Notes under the pieces: generated by a model
What the model was told of the DNA's origin: nothing
Seen by the model: only the letters and a program-made list of their open reading frames with translations
The model's database searches: none
Shown: positions 9,046-16,812 of the stretch, piece after piece
Layout: each line of letters starts with the position of its first letter
Numbering within the stretch: the stretch's first letter is position 1
Source: Pseudomonas cedrina subsp. cedrina
Lineage (GTDB): Bacteria > Pseudomonadota > Gammaproteobacteria > Pseudomonadales > Pseudomonadaceae
Length of the DNA: 64,000 nt
Assembly (NCBI RefSeq): GCF_001983175.1
Contig: NZ_MNPW01000009.1
Coordinates: forward strand, 62,001-126,000
Reading direction: 5' to 3'
Translations under genes and position numbers: made by a program

Positions 9046-9617
9046 CCTTGCGCCTGGACCTGCTGCGCCACGGCGAAACCGAACTGGGCGGCGGCTTGCG
9101 CGGCAGCCTGGACGACGCCCTCACCGCCGAGGGCTGGGCGCAGATGCGCGCGGCAGTGGAGCAGCAGAAGCCATGGGACCGCCTGGTCAGTTCGCCGCTG
9201 CAACGGTGCGCGCGGTTTGCCGAAGAATTAGGCGCTCGGCTCAACCTGCCGGTGACCCTGGAAAAAGACCTGCAAGAGCTGCACTTCGGCGCTTGGGAAG
9301 GGCAGAGTGCGGCGGCCTTGATGGAGACCGACGCGCAAGGGCTGGGTCTGTTCTGGGCCGATCCCTACGGTTTTACGCCGCCCCAGGGCGAGCCTGTCAT
9401 TGAGTTTTCCCAGCGGGTGCTCGGCGCAATCGCCCGCTTGCATCGGGCCCATGCCGGTGAGCGTGTGTTGCTGATCAGTCATGGCGGTGTGATGCGGCTT
9501 TTGCTGGCGCAGGCGCGCGGCTTGCCTCGGGAGCAACTGTTGAATGTCGAGGTCGTTCACGGTGGGCTGTTCAGCCTGCAGGTCTGCGCGGACGTCGTGC
9601 TCAAGGAAGTTGTGTAG
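9042..9617 (+). CDS. Alpha-ribazole phosphatase-type histidine phosphatase
   Basis: This 191-aa phosphoglycerate-mutase-like phosphatase has the phosphohistidine motif LLRHGETELG at residues 7-16, SSPLQRCARFAEEL, and LISHGGVMRLLL with the second catalytic His. Its place between cobT and cobS, joined by an ATGA overlap and a 2-nt gap, points to dephosphorylation of alpha-ribazole phosphate or adenosylcobalamin phosphate, as for enteric CobC. The substrate is inferred from context. Confidence 0.88.
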   Translation: MTLRLDLLRHGETELGGGLRGSLDDALTAEGWAQMRAAVEQQKPWDRLVSSPLQRCARFAEELGARLNLPVTLEKDLQELHFGAWEGQSAAALMETDAQGLGLFWADPYGFTPPQGEPVIEFSQRVLGAIARLHRAHAGERVLLISHGGVMRLLLAQARGLPREQLLNVEVVHGGLFSLQVCADVVLKEVV

Positions 9618-9619
9618 CC

Positions 9620-10348
9620 ATGCTGCCATTCTGGATTGCCCTGCAATTTCTCAGCAGCCTGCCGATTCGGCTGCCGGGCATGCCGCAGCCCCAGGAGATG
9701 GGGCGCTCTCTGCTGTTTTACCCGGTGGTCGGTTTGTTGTTCGGCGCGCTGTTGTGGGTCTTGAACACGGCATTGATGGGCGCACCGCTGTTGCTGCACG
9801 CCGCGCTGCTGCTGACGGCCTGGGTGCTGCTCAGTGGCGGCCTGCACCTGGACGGCCTGGCGGACAGCGCCGATGCCTGGCTGGGCGGCTTCGGCGATCG
9901 CGAGCGTACCCTCACGATCATGAAAGACCCGCGCAGCGGGCCGATTGCCGTGGTCACCCTGGGTTTGGTGTTGCTGCTCAAATTCGCCGCGCTGGTAGCC
10001 TTGATCGAGCAACACAACGGCGCTGCATTGATCCTGGCGCCGTTGATCGGGCGCGCATCGATGCTGGCGCTGTTTCTCACCACGCGCTACGTGCGCGCCG
10101 GCGGATTGGGCCAGGCATTGTCGGATCATTTACCGAGAGTCGTCGGCCAACAGGTCCTAATCCTCAGTGGCCTGGCCTGCATCCTGGTCGGCGGTTTCAA
10201 CGGCGGGCTGGTCGTATTGTTCGCCGTCATCTGTTTTGTGGCGCTACGCCGGTTGATGATCAAGCGCCTGGGCGGCACGACCGGCGACACCGCCGGGGCG
10301 CTGCTGGAGCTGCTCGAAACGGCGGTTGTCGTCGCGCTGGCGCTGTAA
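9620..10348 (+). CDS. cobS: Adenosylcobinamide-GDP ribazoletransferase (cobalamin synthase)
   Basis: This 242-aa polytopic membrane protein joins adenosylcobinamide-GDP with alpha-ribazole(-phosphate), the last assembly step of cobalamin. The family motif GGLHLDGLADSADAWLGG lies near residues 73-90, followed by IMKDPRSGPIAV. Its last helices are intact. It closes the cob cluster; no strong terminator is seen before the next gene. The Pseudomonas synonym is cobV. Confidence 0.95.
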   Translation: MLPFWIALQFLSSLPIRLPGMPQPQEMGRSLLFYPVVGLLFGALLWVLNTALMGAPLLLHAALLLTAWVLLSGGLHLDGLADSADAWLGGFGDRERTLTIMKDPRSGPIAVVTLGLVLLLKFAALVALIEQHNGAALILAPLIGRASMLALFLTTRYVRAGGLGQALSDHLPRVVGQQVLILSGLACILVGGFNGGLVVLFAVICFVALRRLMIKRLGGTTGDTAGALLELLETAVVVALAL

Positions 10349-10371
10349 CACTTTCTTGCATTTCCTTAATC

Positions 10372-10387
10372 GCGGGTATATACACGT
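10372..10387. promoter_or_regulatory. Imperfect operator upstream of the MarR gene
   Basis: GCGGGTATATACACGT matches 14 of 16 bases of the perfect palindrome found before the MFS gene at 10818, and ends 3 nt before the MarR start codon. This suggests autoregulation. Confidence 0.6.
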
Positions 10388-10390
10388 TCC

Positions 10391-10795
10391 ATGCTTGCCT
10401 CCCTATGTTTGTGTACCAACCTGCGACGTGCCGCCCGTGGCGTCAGCAGGCACTACGACGGCGCCCTTGATGGCTTCGGGATCAACGTCGCCCAGTATTC
10501 TTTGCTGTGCAACCTGCAGCGACTCGACCAGCCGAGCATTTCCAGCCTGGCGGACGCCATGGGTCTGGACCGCAGCACCTTGGGTCGCAACCTGCGGGTG
10601 CTGGAAGGCGAGGGCCTGGTACGGTTGGTGGAGGGCGATGACCTGCGCAATCGCCTGGTGGTGTTGACCGAGCACGGTGAAGCACGACTCACCGCGGCAT
10701 TACCCGCCTGGGAAGCGGCGCAACAGAAATTGATCGATCGACTCGGCGCGCAAAAACGCGAAACCCTGTTGGCCTTGCTGGACGAACTCGCCTGA
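10391..10795 (+). CDS. MarR-family transcriptional regulator
   Basis: This 134-aa protein has the MarR winged-helix fold: an N-terminal dimerisation helix, QYSLLCNLQ, a recognition region SSLADAMGLDRSTLGRNLRV near residues 54-73, and the wing GDDLRNRLVVLTEHG. It is followed after 53 nt by an MFS transporter, and near-identical palindromes stand before both genes, so it probably represses itself and the transporter. The effector is unknown. No clear ribosome binding site precedes the ATG at 10391, so the start is the least certain part. Confidence 0.85.
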   Translation: MLASLCLCTNLRRAARGVSRHYDGALDGFGINVAQYSLLCNLQRLDQPSISSLADAMGLDRSTLGRNLRVLEGEGLVRLVEGDDLRNRLVVLTEHGEARLTAALPAWEAAQQKLIDRLGAQKRETLLALLDELA

Positions 10796-10817
10796 ACGCG
10801 GGTTTGTTCGCCTACAA

Positions 10818-10833
10818 GCGGGTATATACCCGC
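10818..10833. promoter_or_regulatory. Perfect 16-bp palindrome, probable MarR operator
   Basis: GCGGGTATATACCCGC is a perfect inverted repeat 15 nt before the MFS start codon. A near copy lies before the adjacent MarR gene, the usual arrangement for a local repressor and its target. Confidence 0.7.
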
Positions 10834-10848
10834 AGCGGAGAATAAGAA

Positions 10849-12057
10849 ATGACCTCGATGTGGCGCACCAGTGGCTGGATTCTTTTAGGAAGTGCGCTGA
10901 TCCTGGCACTGTCGTTGGGCGTGCGGCACGGTTTCGGCCTGTTCCTGGCGCCGATGAGCGGCGAGTTCGGCTGGGGCCGTGAAACCTTCGCCTTCGCCAT
11001 CGCTTTGCAGAACCTGATCTGGGGCCTGGCGCAGCCGTTCACCGGCGCCCTGGCCGACCGTTTTGGTGCGACTAAAACAGTGTTTATCGGCGGCGTCCTG
11101 TACGCGGTGGGCCTGGTGTTGATGGGCATGTCCGATTCAGCGTTGACGCTGTCCCTCAGCGCAGGCTTGCTGATCGGTATCGGCCTGTCCGGCACCTCGT
11201 TCTCGGTGATCCTGGGCGTGGTCGGCCGTGCCGTTGCGCCGGAAAAACGCAGCATGGCGATGGGGATCGCGAGCGCCGCGGGTTCCTTCGGCCAGTTTGC
11301 GATGGTGCCGGGCACACTGGGGTTGATCAGTTGGCTGGGCTGGTCGGCCGCATTGCTTGCGCTGGGCCTGATGGTGGCGTTGATCCTGCCGCTGGTCGCC
11401 ATGCTCAAGGACCGGCCGTTGCCGGCAATGGTCGGTCAGCAAAGCTTGCGTGAAGCGTTGAAGGAAGCCTGCTCCCATTCCGGCTTCTGGCTGTTGGCCT
11501 TTGGCTTTTTTGTCTGTGGCTTCCAAGTGGTGTTTATCGGCGTGCACCTGCCGGCCTATCTGGTGGACCAGCACCTGCCGGCCACCACCGGTACCACGGT
11601 GCTGGCGTTGATCGGCCTGTTCAATATCTTCGGCACCTACACCGCCGGCTGGCTCGGTGGGCGCATGTCCAAGCCGCGCTTGCTGACCGGTTTGTACGTG
11701 CTGCGGGCTGTGGTGATCGTGCTGTTCCTGTGGGCGCCGGTCACCCAAGTCACGGCCTACCTGTTTGGCATGGCCATGGGCTTTTTGTGGCTGTCCACCG
11801 TACCGCTGACCAACGGCACCGTTGCGACGCTGTTTGGTGTGCGAAACCTCTCGATGCTCGGTGGGATCGTGTTCCTGTTTCACCAGATCGGTTCGTTCCT
11901 GGGTGGCTGGCTGGGCGGAGTGGTCTATGATCGCACCGGCAACTACGATTTGATCTGGCAGGTGGCGATTCTATTGAGCCTGCTCGCCGCCGCCCTGAAC
12001 TGGCCGGTGCGCGAGCGGCCGGTGGCGCGATTGCAGGCGCAGATGGAGGCGGCATGA
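10849..12057 (+). CDS. MFS transporter (OFA/monocarboxylate-porter-like)
   Basis: This 402-aa protein has 12 predicted membrane segments in two halves. The loop GALADRFGATKTVFIGG between segments 2 and 3 is the MFS signature, and the start (LSLGVRHGFGLFLAPMSGEFGWGRETF) resembles the oxalate/formate and monocarboxylate branch. The ATG follows GCGGAGAATAAGAA. It is probably controlled by the upstream MarR protein and overlaps the next small frame by ATGA. The substrate is unknown. Although it follows the cob cluster, nothing in the sequence ties it to corrinoids. Confidence 0.9.
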   Translation: MTSMWRTSGWILLGSALILALSLGVRHGFGLFLAPMSGEFGWGRETFAFAIALQNLIWGLAQPFTGALADRFGATKTVFIGGVLYAVGLVLMGMSDSALTLSLSAGLLIGIGLSGTSFSVILGVVGRAVAPEKRSMAMGIASAAGSFGQFAMVPGTLGLISWLGWSAALLALGLMVALILPLVAMLKDRPLPAMVGQQSLREALKEACSHSGFWLLAFGFFVCGFQVVFIGVHLPAYLVDQHLPATTGTTVLALIGLFNIFGTYTAGWLGGRMSKPRLLTGLYVLRAVVIVLFLWAPVTQVTAYLFGMAMGFLWLSTVPLTNGTVATLFGVRNLSMLGGIVFLFHQIGSFLGGWLGGVVYDRTGNYDLIWQVAILLSLLAAALNWPVRERPVARLQAQMEAA

Positions 12058-12173
12058 GTATAGCGGTACGTGGCGTGATACTCCTGGCGGGGCTGGGTTT
12101 GCTCCTGCTGGCCTGGTTGGGCTGGCAACACGGCGGGCTGGCGTTGATGCAACTGGGTATGTCGATCTGTTAA
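12054..12173 (+). CDS. 39-aa single-pass membrane peptide
   Basis: A short frame starts in an ATGA overlap with the MFS stop and encodes 39 residues, mostly one hydrophobic helix (GVILLAGLGLLLLAWLGW), ending MQLGMSIC. The overlap suggests it is translated with the transporter and lies in the same membrane. No family is recognised. It could be a transporter accessory peptide or an unselected frame; the position and clean helix favour a real gene. Confidence 0.5.
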   Translation: MSIAVRGVILLAGLGLLLLAWLGWQHGGLALMQLGMSIC

Positions 12174-12206
12174 GTTCGTAGCCTGAATACAGACAAGGAC
12201 ATAACC

Positions 12207-12755
12207 ATGCCGATGCGTTGGCTCGCTGTACCCGTCCTCATGGCCGTTGCCAGTGCCGCGATGGCCGCCGGTTGCCCGCCGTTGCTCGAAGGGCAATTGC
12301 CCAAGCTGCGTGCGAAAGAATCCATCGACCTGTGCCAGCGCTTTGCCGGCAAGCCTCTGGTCATCGTCAACACCGCCAGCTTTTGCGGTTTCGCCCCGCA
12401 ATTCAAAGGCCTTGAAGCGTTGTATCAACGCTACAAGGACGAAGGGCTGGAAGTGATTGGCGTGCCGTCCGATGACTTCAAGCAGGAAGCCAAGACGGGC
12501 GAGGAGACTGCCAAGGTGTGTTACGTCAATTACGGCGTGACCTTCACCATGACCGAGCCACAGAAGGTCAAGGGGCCGGATGCGGTGCACCTGTTCAAGG
12601 TATTGGCGCAGCAGAGCAACGCGCCGAAGTGGAATTTCTACAAGTATGTGGTGGATCGGCAGGGCAAGGTGATTGCCGACTTTTCCAGCTTGACCAAGCC
12701 GGACAGTCCGGAGTTGATCAAGGCAGTGGAAGAGGCGATAGCGTCCAAGCCTTGA
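12207..12755 (+). CDS. Exported glutathione peroxidase-family thiol peroxidase
   Basis: This 182-aa protein has a cleavable signal peptide (LAVPVLMAVASAAMAAG, cleavage near residue 20) and a GPx fold. The active-site segment is NTASFCGFAPQFKGLEALY with Cys60 where animal enzymes carry selenocysteine; PKWNFYKY supplies the conserved Trp-Asn. It should reduce hydroperoxides in the periplasm, probably with thioredoxin-like donors as in other Cys-type bacterial enzymes (inference). It lies 33 nt after the 39-aa frame and may be co-transcribed; a bidirectional terminator follows. Confidence 0.9.
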   Translation: MPMRWLAVPVLMAVASAAMAAGCPPLLEGQLPKLRAKESIDLCQRFAGKPLVIVNTASFCGFAPQFKGLEALYQRYKDEGLEVIGVPSDDFKQEAKTGEETAKVCYVNYGVTFTMTEPQKVKGPDAVHLFKVLAQQSNAPKWNFYKYVVDRQGKVIADFSSLTKPDSPELIKAVEEAIASKP

Positions 12756-12770
12756 GGGTCAGCCATTAAA

Positions 12771-12807
12771 AAGCCCCGCCTCCTTTGCAGGAGAGCGGGG
12801 CTTTTTT
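12771..12807. terminator. Bidirectional Rho-independent terminator
   Basis: AAGCCCCGC and GCGGGGCTT pair around a short loop, with A-run and T-run on opposite sides, between the convergent peroxidase and FadL-like genes. Confidence 0.9.
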
Positions 12808-12820
12808 ACACCGGTCTGGA

Positions 12821-14104
12821 TCAGAAGGTGTAGGTCATGCCCAGGCCGAAACCGTTGGCACTGTTTTCGTACTTGGCGCGGTAGCTGGCGGTCGACGGAG
12901 CGTCCGCGGTCTGGTTGATCTTGACGTCCTCTTCTTTCAGGTAAGAGTACGCCAGGTCGATGGTCATGTTATCCATGACCTTGTAGCCCAGGCCGACGCT
13001 GAAGATCGTACGGTCGCCCGTAGGAATGCGCGGCGAACGATCGGTGTTGTTGGTCGGCGACTGGTCGAACGTCAAGCCGGTACGCAGCACCACTTGCTTG
13101 GTCAGCTGGTACGAGGTACCCACCGCGTAGGCCCAGGTGTCGTGCCAGTTCTGTTCTTCGGTGATGGAGCGCAGTTGGCTGGTTGCAAGCGCGCCGCCGG
13201 CAGCCGTGACACCTTCGTTGTCGACGGTGATTTCCTTCAGGCGGCTCCAACGGGTCCAGGTCGCGCCACCATAGAGTTTCCAGGCATCGGTCAGGTCTTG
13301 AGTGACCGACAGGTCGTAGGACTCAGGGGTATCGATCTTCAGGGAAGCGTCGTAGCGGTTGTTACGCAGGAATGGCTGGGTCGCCGCCGGGCCGCTGACG
13401 GTGGTGTGGCCTTCCAGCTTGTACTTGACCTTCGAGTGGTAGGTCAGGCCGACGCGGGTGGTATCGGTGGCCTGGACCAGGACGCCGACGTTGAAGCCCA
13501 GCGCAGTATCGTCGCCCTTGATTTTGACGTTGGTATCGCTGACAGCAGGGTTCAGCGTCCGATCCGATTCCAGCACGCCGGAAATCCGGTTGAAAGTCGG
13601 GCCAAAACCGATGGATACGCGGTCGTTGAACGCGTAGCTGACCGTCGGCTGGAAGGTCATCACCTTCACTTCGCTCTTGCTGCCGAAGCCACGGCCCTGG
13701 AAGCCGTTTTCATAGTCGGTCACCAGGCCGAACGGTGCATAGACACCGAAGCCGACAGCCCACTGATCGTTGAGTTTGTTGGTGTAGAAACCAAATGGCA
13801 CCGCAGTGAACGGAACCATGTCACCTTTGTTGGAGCCGCGAGAGTTGCCGCCGGTATCGCTGATATCGGTCGACGCATCAATCGCCGCAACGCCACCGGT
13901 GATCTGCTGCCCATTCAGGCGAGCCATACCGGCAGGGTTGCCAAACACAGTACTTGCATCATCGGCAGAAGAAGAGCGGCCTGCGAAACCTGTACCCATC
14001 CCGCTGACGCTCTGTTCGTTCAGTGCGAAACCGCTTGCAAACAGGTGGGAGGATGCCATGGCAACGGCGAGGCTAAGTGTGGTCTTGAGCATTACTTTTT
14101 TCAT
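12821..14104 (-). CDS. FadL-family outer membrane transport protein
   Basis: This 427-aa protein has a signal peptide (ending HLFASG near residue 25) followed by the FadL signature region FALNEQSVSGMGTGFAGRSS and VFGNPAGMARL. The C-terminus is GFGLGMTYTF, ending in the aromatic residue expected of an outer membrane barrel. The family takes long-chain fatty acids and other hydrophobic molecules across the outer membrane. It converges on the peroxidase gene with a shared terminator. The exact substrate is not readable, so no symbol is given. Confidence 0.9.
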   Translation of the reverse strand: MKKVMLKTTLSLAVAMASSHLFASGFALNEQSVSGMGTGFAGRSSSADDASTVFGNPAGMARLNGQQITGGVAAIDASTDISDTGGNSRGSNKGDMVPFTAVPFGFYTNKLNDQWAVGFGVYAPFGLVTDYENGFQGRGFGSKSEVKVMTFQPTVSYAFNDRVSIGFGPTFNRISGVLESDRTLNPAVSDTNVKIKGDDTALGFNVGVLVQATDTTRVGLTYHSKVKYKLEGHTTVSGPAATQPFLRNNRYDASLKIDTPESYDLSVTQDLTDAWKLYGGATWTRWSRLKEITVDNEGVTAAGGALATSQLRSITEEQNWHDTWAYAVGTSYQLTKQVVLRTGLTFDQSPTNNTDRSPRIPTGDRTIFSVGLGYKVMDNMTIDLAYSYLKEEDVKINQTADAPSTASYRAKYENSANGFGLGMTYTF

Positions 14105-14250
14105 TATTAGAACTCCGTGGTGATCACCGCTGCGGAAAGTAACAATAATTTTGAGATCGCGCTATAGGCTGCAATGCAGGAGATAGAGCGGTTTTGTAGG
14201 ACAATCCGACCAGAATTCCGGGTTTTTGGCGAATCTTGCAAATTGCCCGG

Positions 14251-14733
14251 TCAGCAAACCACGTGATTCATGGGCGAAACACAGGTTTGCCACGCTTGAG
14301 TGAAATCGCGCAGCCGACCTTGAGGGTGAAATATTTCTTTCCAGATACGCGCCATGGCCAGCACATCCCCGGGCGGTGGCAGTGCGGGGCTGTGTTGTTC
14401 CACCAGAAGCCAGGCGATGGCCGTGGCGTAACGCAGGTTTACGGTCAATTCGAGTTGCGGTGCGCTGAGGAATGCGTGCTGGCTTGCGAGCCCACGTACC
14501 AGGCTGGCGCGCTCAGGGTCCAGCGCCAGGTAGCCGTCCCACAAGGCGCGATGGCGCGGTTCGGTGATGCTGTACAGGCCATGCCCGCGTCGGTCGTGCA
14601 AGGCGGAACCCAGTTCCGACTGGCTGGCGGCAATGCCCAGCAGCAAGGACTCAGCCGTCGGGTCCTGGCGGCCGAGGTACGACAAGGTTGGCCGGATCAC
14701 ATAACGACACAATTCGCTGGCAGCGATACCCAT
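14251..14733 (-). CDS. Phage-type lysozyme-fold-like protein, divergent, function unknown
   Basis: This 160-aa protein starts at ATG 14733 behind GAGG. The segment SLLLGIAASQSELGSALHDR followed by GHGLYSITEPRHRALWDGYL resembles a tail-associated or hypothetical phage protein family in which the first block reads roughly GTAAQESGLG and the second GLYQI. Here the Glu usually seen in the first block is shifted, so a lytic activity may be lost. It has no signal peptide and no phage neighbours. I recognise the pattern from memory only; treat the call as tentative. Confidence 0.5.
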   Translation of the reverse strand: MGIAASELCRYVIRPTLSYLGRQDPTAESLLLGIAASQSELGSALHDRRGHGLYSITEPRHRALWDGYLALDPERASLVRGLASQHAFLSAPQLELTVNLRYATAIAWLLVEQHSPALPPPGDVLAMARIWKEIFHPQGRLRDFTQAWQTCVSPMNHVVC

Positions 14734-14958
14734 AGACGCCTCAACCCGTGAAAGTGGTCGGCGAGGCCTGAGGGGGGGCTTGGCAGCAGTGGATCGGATC
14801 TCAGGCTCGCCGGAAGCGGATCATGCCGCTCGAGTTGAAGTGTAGTGTCATATTTATGGTGTAAAGGATTGTTTTTAAATCATCTTCGTCATTCAGTTAT
14901 AACGGTTATACCGTTCTGAACTTAGTGCAAAAGCTCAATACACAAATCACGGGCAATA

Positions 14959-14987
14959 AAAAACCCTGCTTGTTAAACAGGGTTTTT
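14959..14987 (-). terminator. Rho-independent terminator of the 74-aa gene
   Basis: AACCCTG and CAGGGTT form a stem. Read on the minus strand it is followed by a run of T, just downstream of the gene ending at 15010. Confidence 0.8.
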
Positions 14988-15009
14988 GCGTTTCAGCGAC
15001 TCGGGTCGA

Positions 15010-15234
15010 TCAGGCGGTCAATGCCTGACGGGTACGCTCGATCACGGCCTGCAGCGGTTCTGCGCTGGAGTATTGATCGGGGTACAGGCGTTCGCTGTGA
15101 CGCGCGATGCCGTGTTCGTTGACCAGGGTGAAGCTGAAGCAGCCTTTGCGAGCGGCCATGATCAGGCAGTTCATTGGAGCAAAAGCGTTGGTGAGGGTGC
15201 GGATGGCATCCTGAGTATGGATTTGAGCGTTCAT
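15010..15234 (-). CDS. Conserved-type small hypothetical protein (74 aa)
   Basis: The frame starts at ATG 15234 (MNAQIHTQDA), preceded by TAGGAACACC as a plausible ribosome binding site; a nine-residue upstream extension lacks one. The protein has an amphipathic N-terminal helix and segments APMNCLIMAARKGCFSFTLVNEHG and RLYPDQYSS, with no recognised domain or membrane segment. It has its own terminator, supporting expression. Confidence 0.7.
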   Translation of the reverse strand: MNAQIHTQDAIRTLTNAFAPMNCLIMAARKGCFSFTLVNEHGIARHSERLYPDQYSSAEPLQAVIERTRQALTA

Positions 15235-15678
15235 GATTATTGGTGTTCCTACAAATGACACAGATAAGAACCGTGCCGTATTAAAACGTTCCAGTGACGT
15301 TGATCACCATTGATCAAACGAAGAACCCGACTGGAACAAAGCAGCCAGTTTGAAGCGCTATTAAATTAGGCGCGCTTGGGCTGGCAGGTAGGTACTTAGG
15401 AGGGCAGGCAGCACAACAGGGGCAAAGGTTCTGGGCCCAGGGTGAAGATCCTGATCAATTTGCAGGTTGGTTCGGTCAGAGTATTGAAACTTCGCGACAC
15501 CCTTTGCTTGTTCAAAGGCAGTGTCGTCGCAAGTGATACCTGGAAACCATCGAGGTGGTCGATCCCGTGTGGTGCATGGGAGTGGTTCGACCAGAATTGA
15601 CTTTCAGCTTGGTACTAACGCTGCGGATAGTAACGGATTGAAACCGGCAAGGGAAGTGCATGGGTGAAAAAACTTCAA
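15235..15678. other. Intergenic stretch without recognised content
   Basis: About 440 nt with no supported reading frame, REP element or terminator. Base composition is less GC-rich than the neighbours. Promoters for the flanking minus-strand genes may be present but none is convincing. Confidence 0.5.
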
Positions 15679-15984
15679 TCAGCCGCCCAGCAGGCCCTGA
15701 TACACCAGCACCGCCGTCGCCGCTGCCAGTGAGCAGCCCAGCCCGTAGGCGGCGAGGGTCAGGCGCAGGGACTGGCCGGTCTCGACCACTTTCATCACGT
15801 CGCCCATGTCATTGATCCGGCCTTCACCCAGTTCGATGCAAAGGCTGACGGCAGTAAAAGCCGCGGACAGCAGGATCGCAATGGCGAACAGCGCTCCATC
15901 CGGAGAGGGCAGTGCCGCGTTGATCCCCAGAGAGACAGCGCAGATCGCCAGTAGCAACACGGCGAACACCAGCATTCCTTTCAT
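15679..15984 (-). CDS. Small hypothetical membrane protein (101 aa)
   Basis: The chosen start is ATG 15984 behind GGTGGGTGGG. The protein has three hydrophobic segments (residues 3-22, 31-50 and about 74-96) separated by a charged loop ELGEGRINDMGDVMKVVETGQS. No family is recognised. A longer frame up to 16197 exists, but its extra N-terminus is low-complexity and lacks a ribosome binding site. Confidence 0.65.
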   Translation of the reverse strand: MKGMLVFAVLLLAICAVSLGINAALPSPDGALFAIAILLSAAFTAVSLCIELGEGRINDMGDVMKVVETGQSLRLTLAAYGLGCSLAAATAVLVYQGLLGG

Positions 15985-16303
15985 CGACCCACCCACCGTT
16001 TCGCTGTAGGGCGGGGAGTGTGGCGAGCCGGGGCCGATTTGAAAAGTGTTTGGTTTGCCCTGGCCGTAACAATTTTTGCGGCAAATGGCTTCAAAGAGCG
16101 CCGTTGATATAACCATCGGATGGGTACTTGTGCACATTGGTCGCGATGCGTGTAACCCAACCGCCAGCGCCGCAGCAAGGCCCCCATTTGCCTGCAATGA
16201 AAATTTAAGTCAATGAAAAATCGGGCTTTTTTTTATTGGTGAAAAAATCGTCAGTTTGACTGCGGCCCCCGTTCCATGGGGCTTTGCGCGGGTTGGAAGA
16301 GGG

Positions 16304-16338
16304 TTGTCCACTGAGTTATCCACAGCTTCTGTGGATTG
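16304..16338. promoter_or_regulatory. Cluster of DnaA-box-like sequences
   Basis: Within 35 nt there are TTGTCCACT (16304), a perfect TTATCCACA (16316) and TGTGGATTG on the other strand (16330). An AT-rich tract, including a TTTTTTTTATTGG-like run, lies 60-100 nt upstream. This is the notable content of the 459-nt gap between the genes at 15984 and 16443. Confidence 0.5.
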
Positions 16339-16442
16339 TCCCGAGCGCTTGCTCTAGCACGGGCGTGCAGGGTTTTTTCAGCTTTACCTGTGTGAAAAAA
16401 AGAGTAGAGTGGCGCGCCTTCCGTTCTGTCCCACAGTGCTTT

Positions 16443-16766
16443 ATGAAGTTTCGCTCAGTATCACCTTCTGTTACCGACACCCCTCAGACTGTTACCGTCC
16501 CTAAGCGCTTCTCGTTGAAGGTCGCCTTGTGGTTACTCGACAGTCCGCGCCTGGGCCATAGCACCAACGTCAAGCACTTCGCCGGGCGTTTGCTCAAGCA
16601 ACCAGCCCGTGAAGGGGTGGTTATCGCACAAAGCCGCCTGGGCCAACTGATGTGCCGTGAGTGCGGCAATGCCCGTGACCGCCGCATTGGCCATGACCTG
16701 CTGCGCCTCGCGGCGCGCGCCGGTGACCTGCGCGCCCAGCGCGAACTGGGCCAGGTCGAAGACTGA
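16443..16766 (+). CDS. Short SEL1-like repeat protein
   Basis: The 107-aa frame from ATG 16443 (MKFRSVSPS) ends in an helical SEL1/TPR-like unit, ARDRRIGHDLLRLAARAGD followed by LRAQRELGQ. CRECGN carries two cysteines. A longer upstream frame runs through the DnaA-box region and is unlikely to be coding. It lies 46 nt upstream of rmuC on the same strand. SEL1 repeats usually mediate protein contacts; the partner is unknown. Confidence 0.7.
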   Translation: MKFRSVSPSVTDTPQTVTVPKRFSLKVALWLLDSPRLGHSTNVKHFAGRLLKQPAREGVVIAQSRLGQLMCRECGNARDRRIGHDLLRLAARAGDLRAQRELGQVED

Positions 16767-16812
16767 GCTGTCCTCAGGCTCTGTGCTCCGTTAACCTTGT
16801 TTTTTTTCGGTA

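Noticed and set aside
12785..14110. 441-aa open frame on the plus strand opposite the FadL-like gene
   Set aside because: It is a high-GC shadow: the opposite strand has a signal peptide, FadL motifs and a terminal aromatic residue, while this frame has no recognisable domain or ribosome binding site.
14251..16766. Possible prophage remnant around the phage-like 160-aa protein
   Set aside because: No integrase, att-like direct repeats, tRNA or other phage genes were found nearby.
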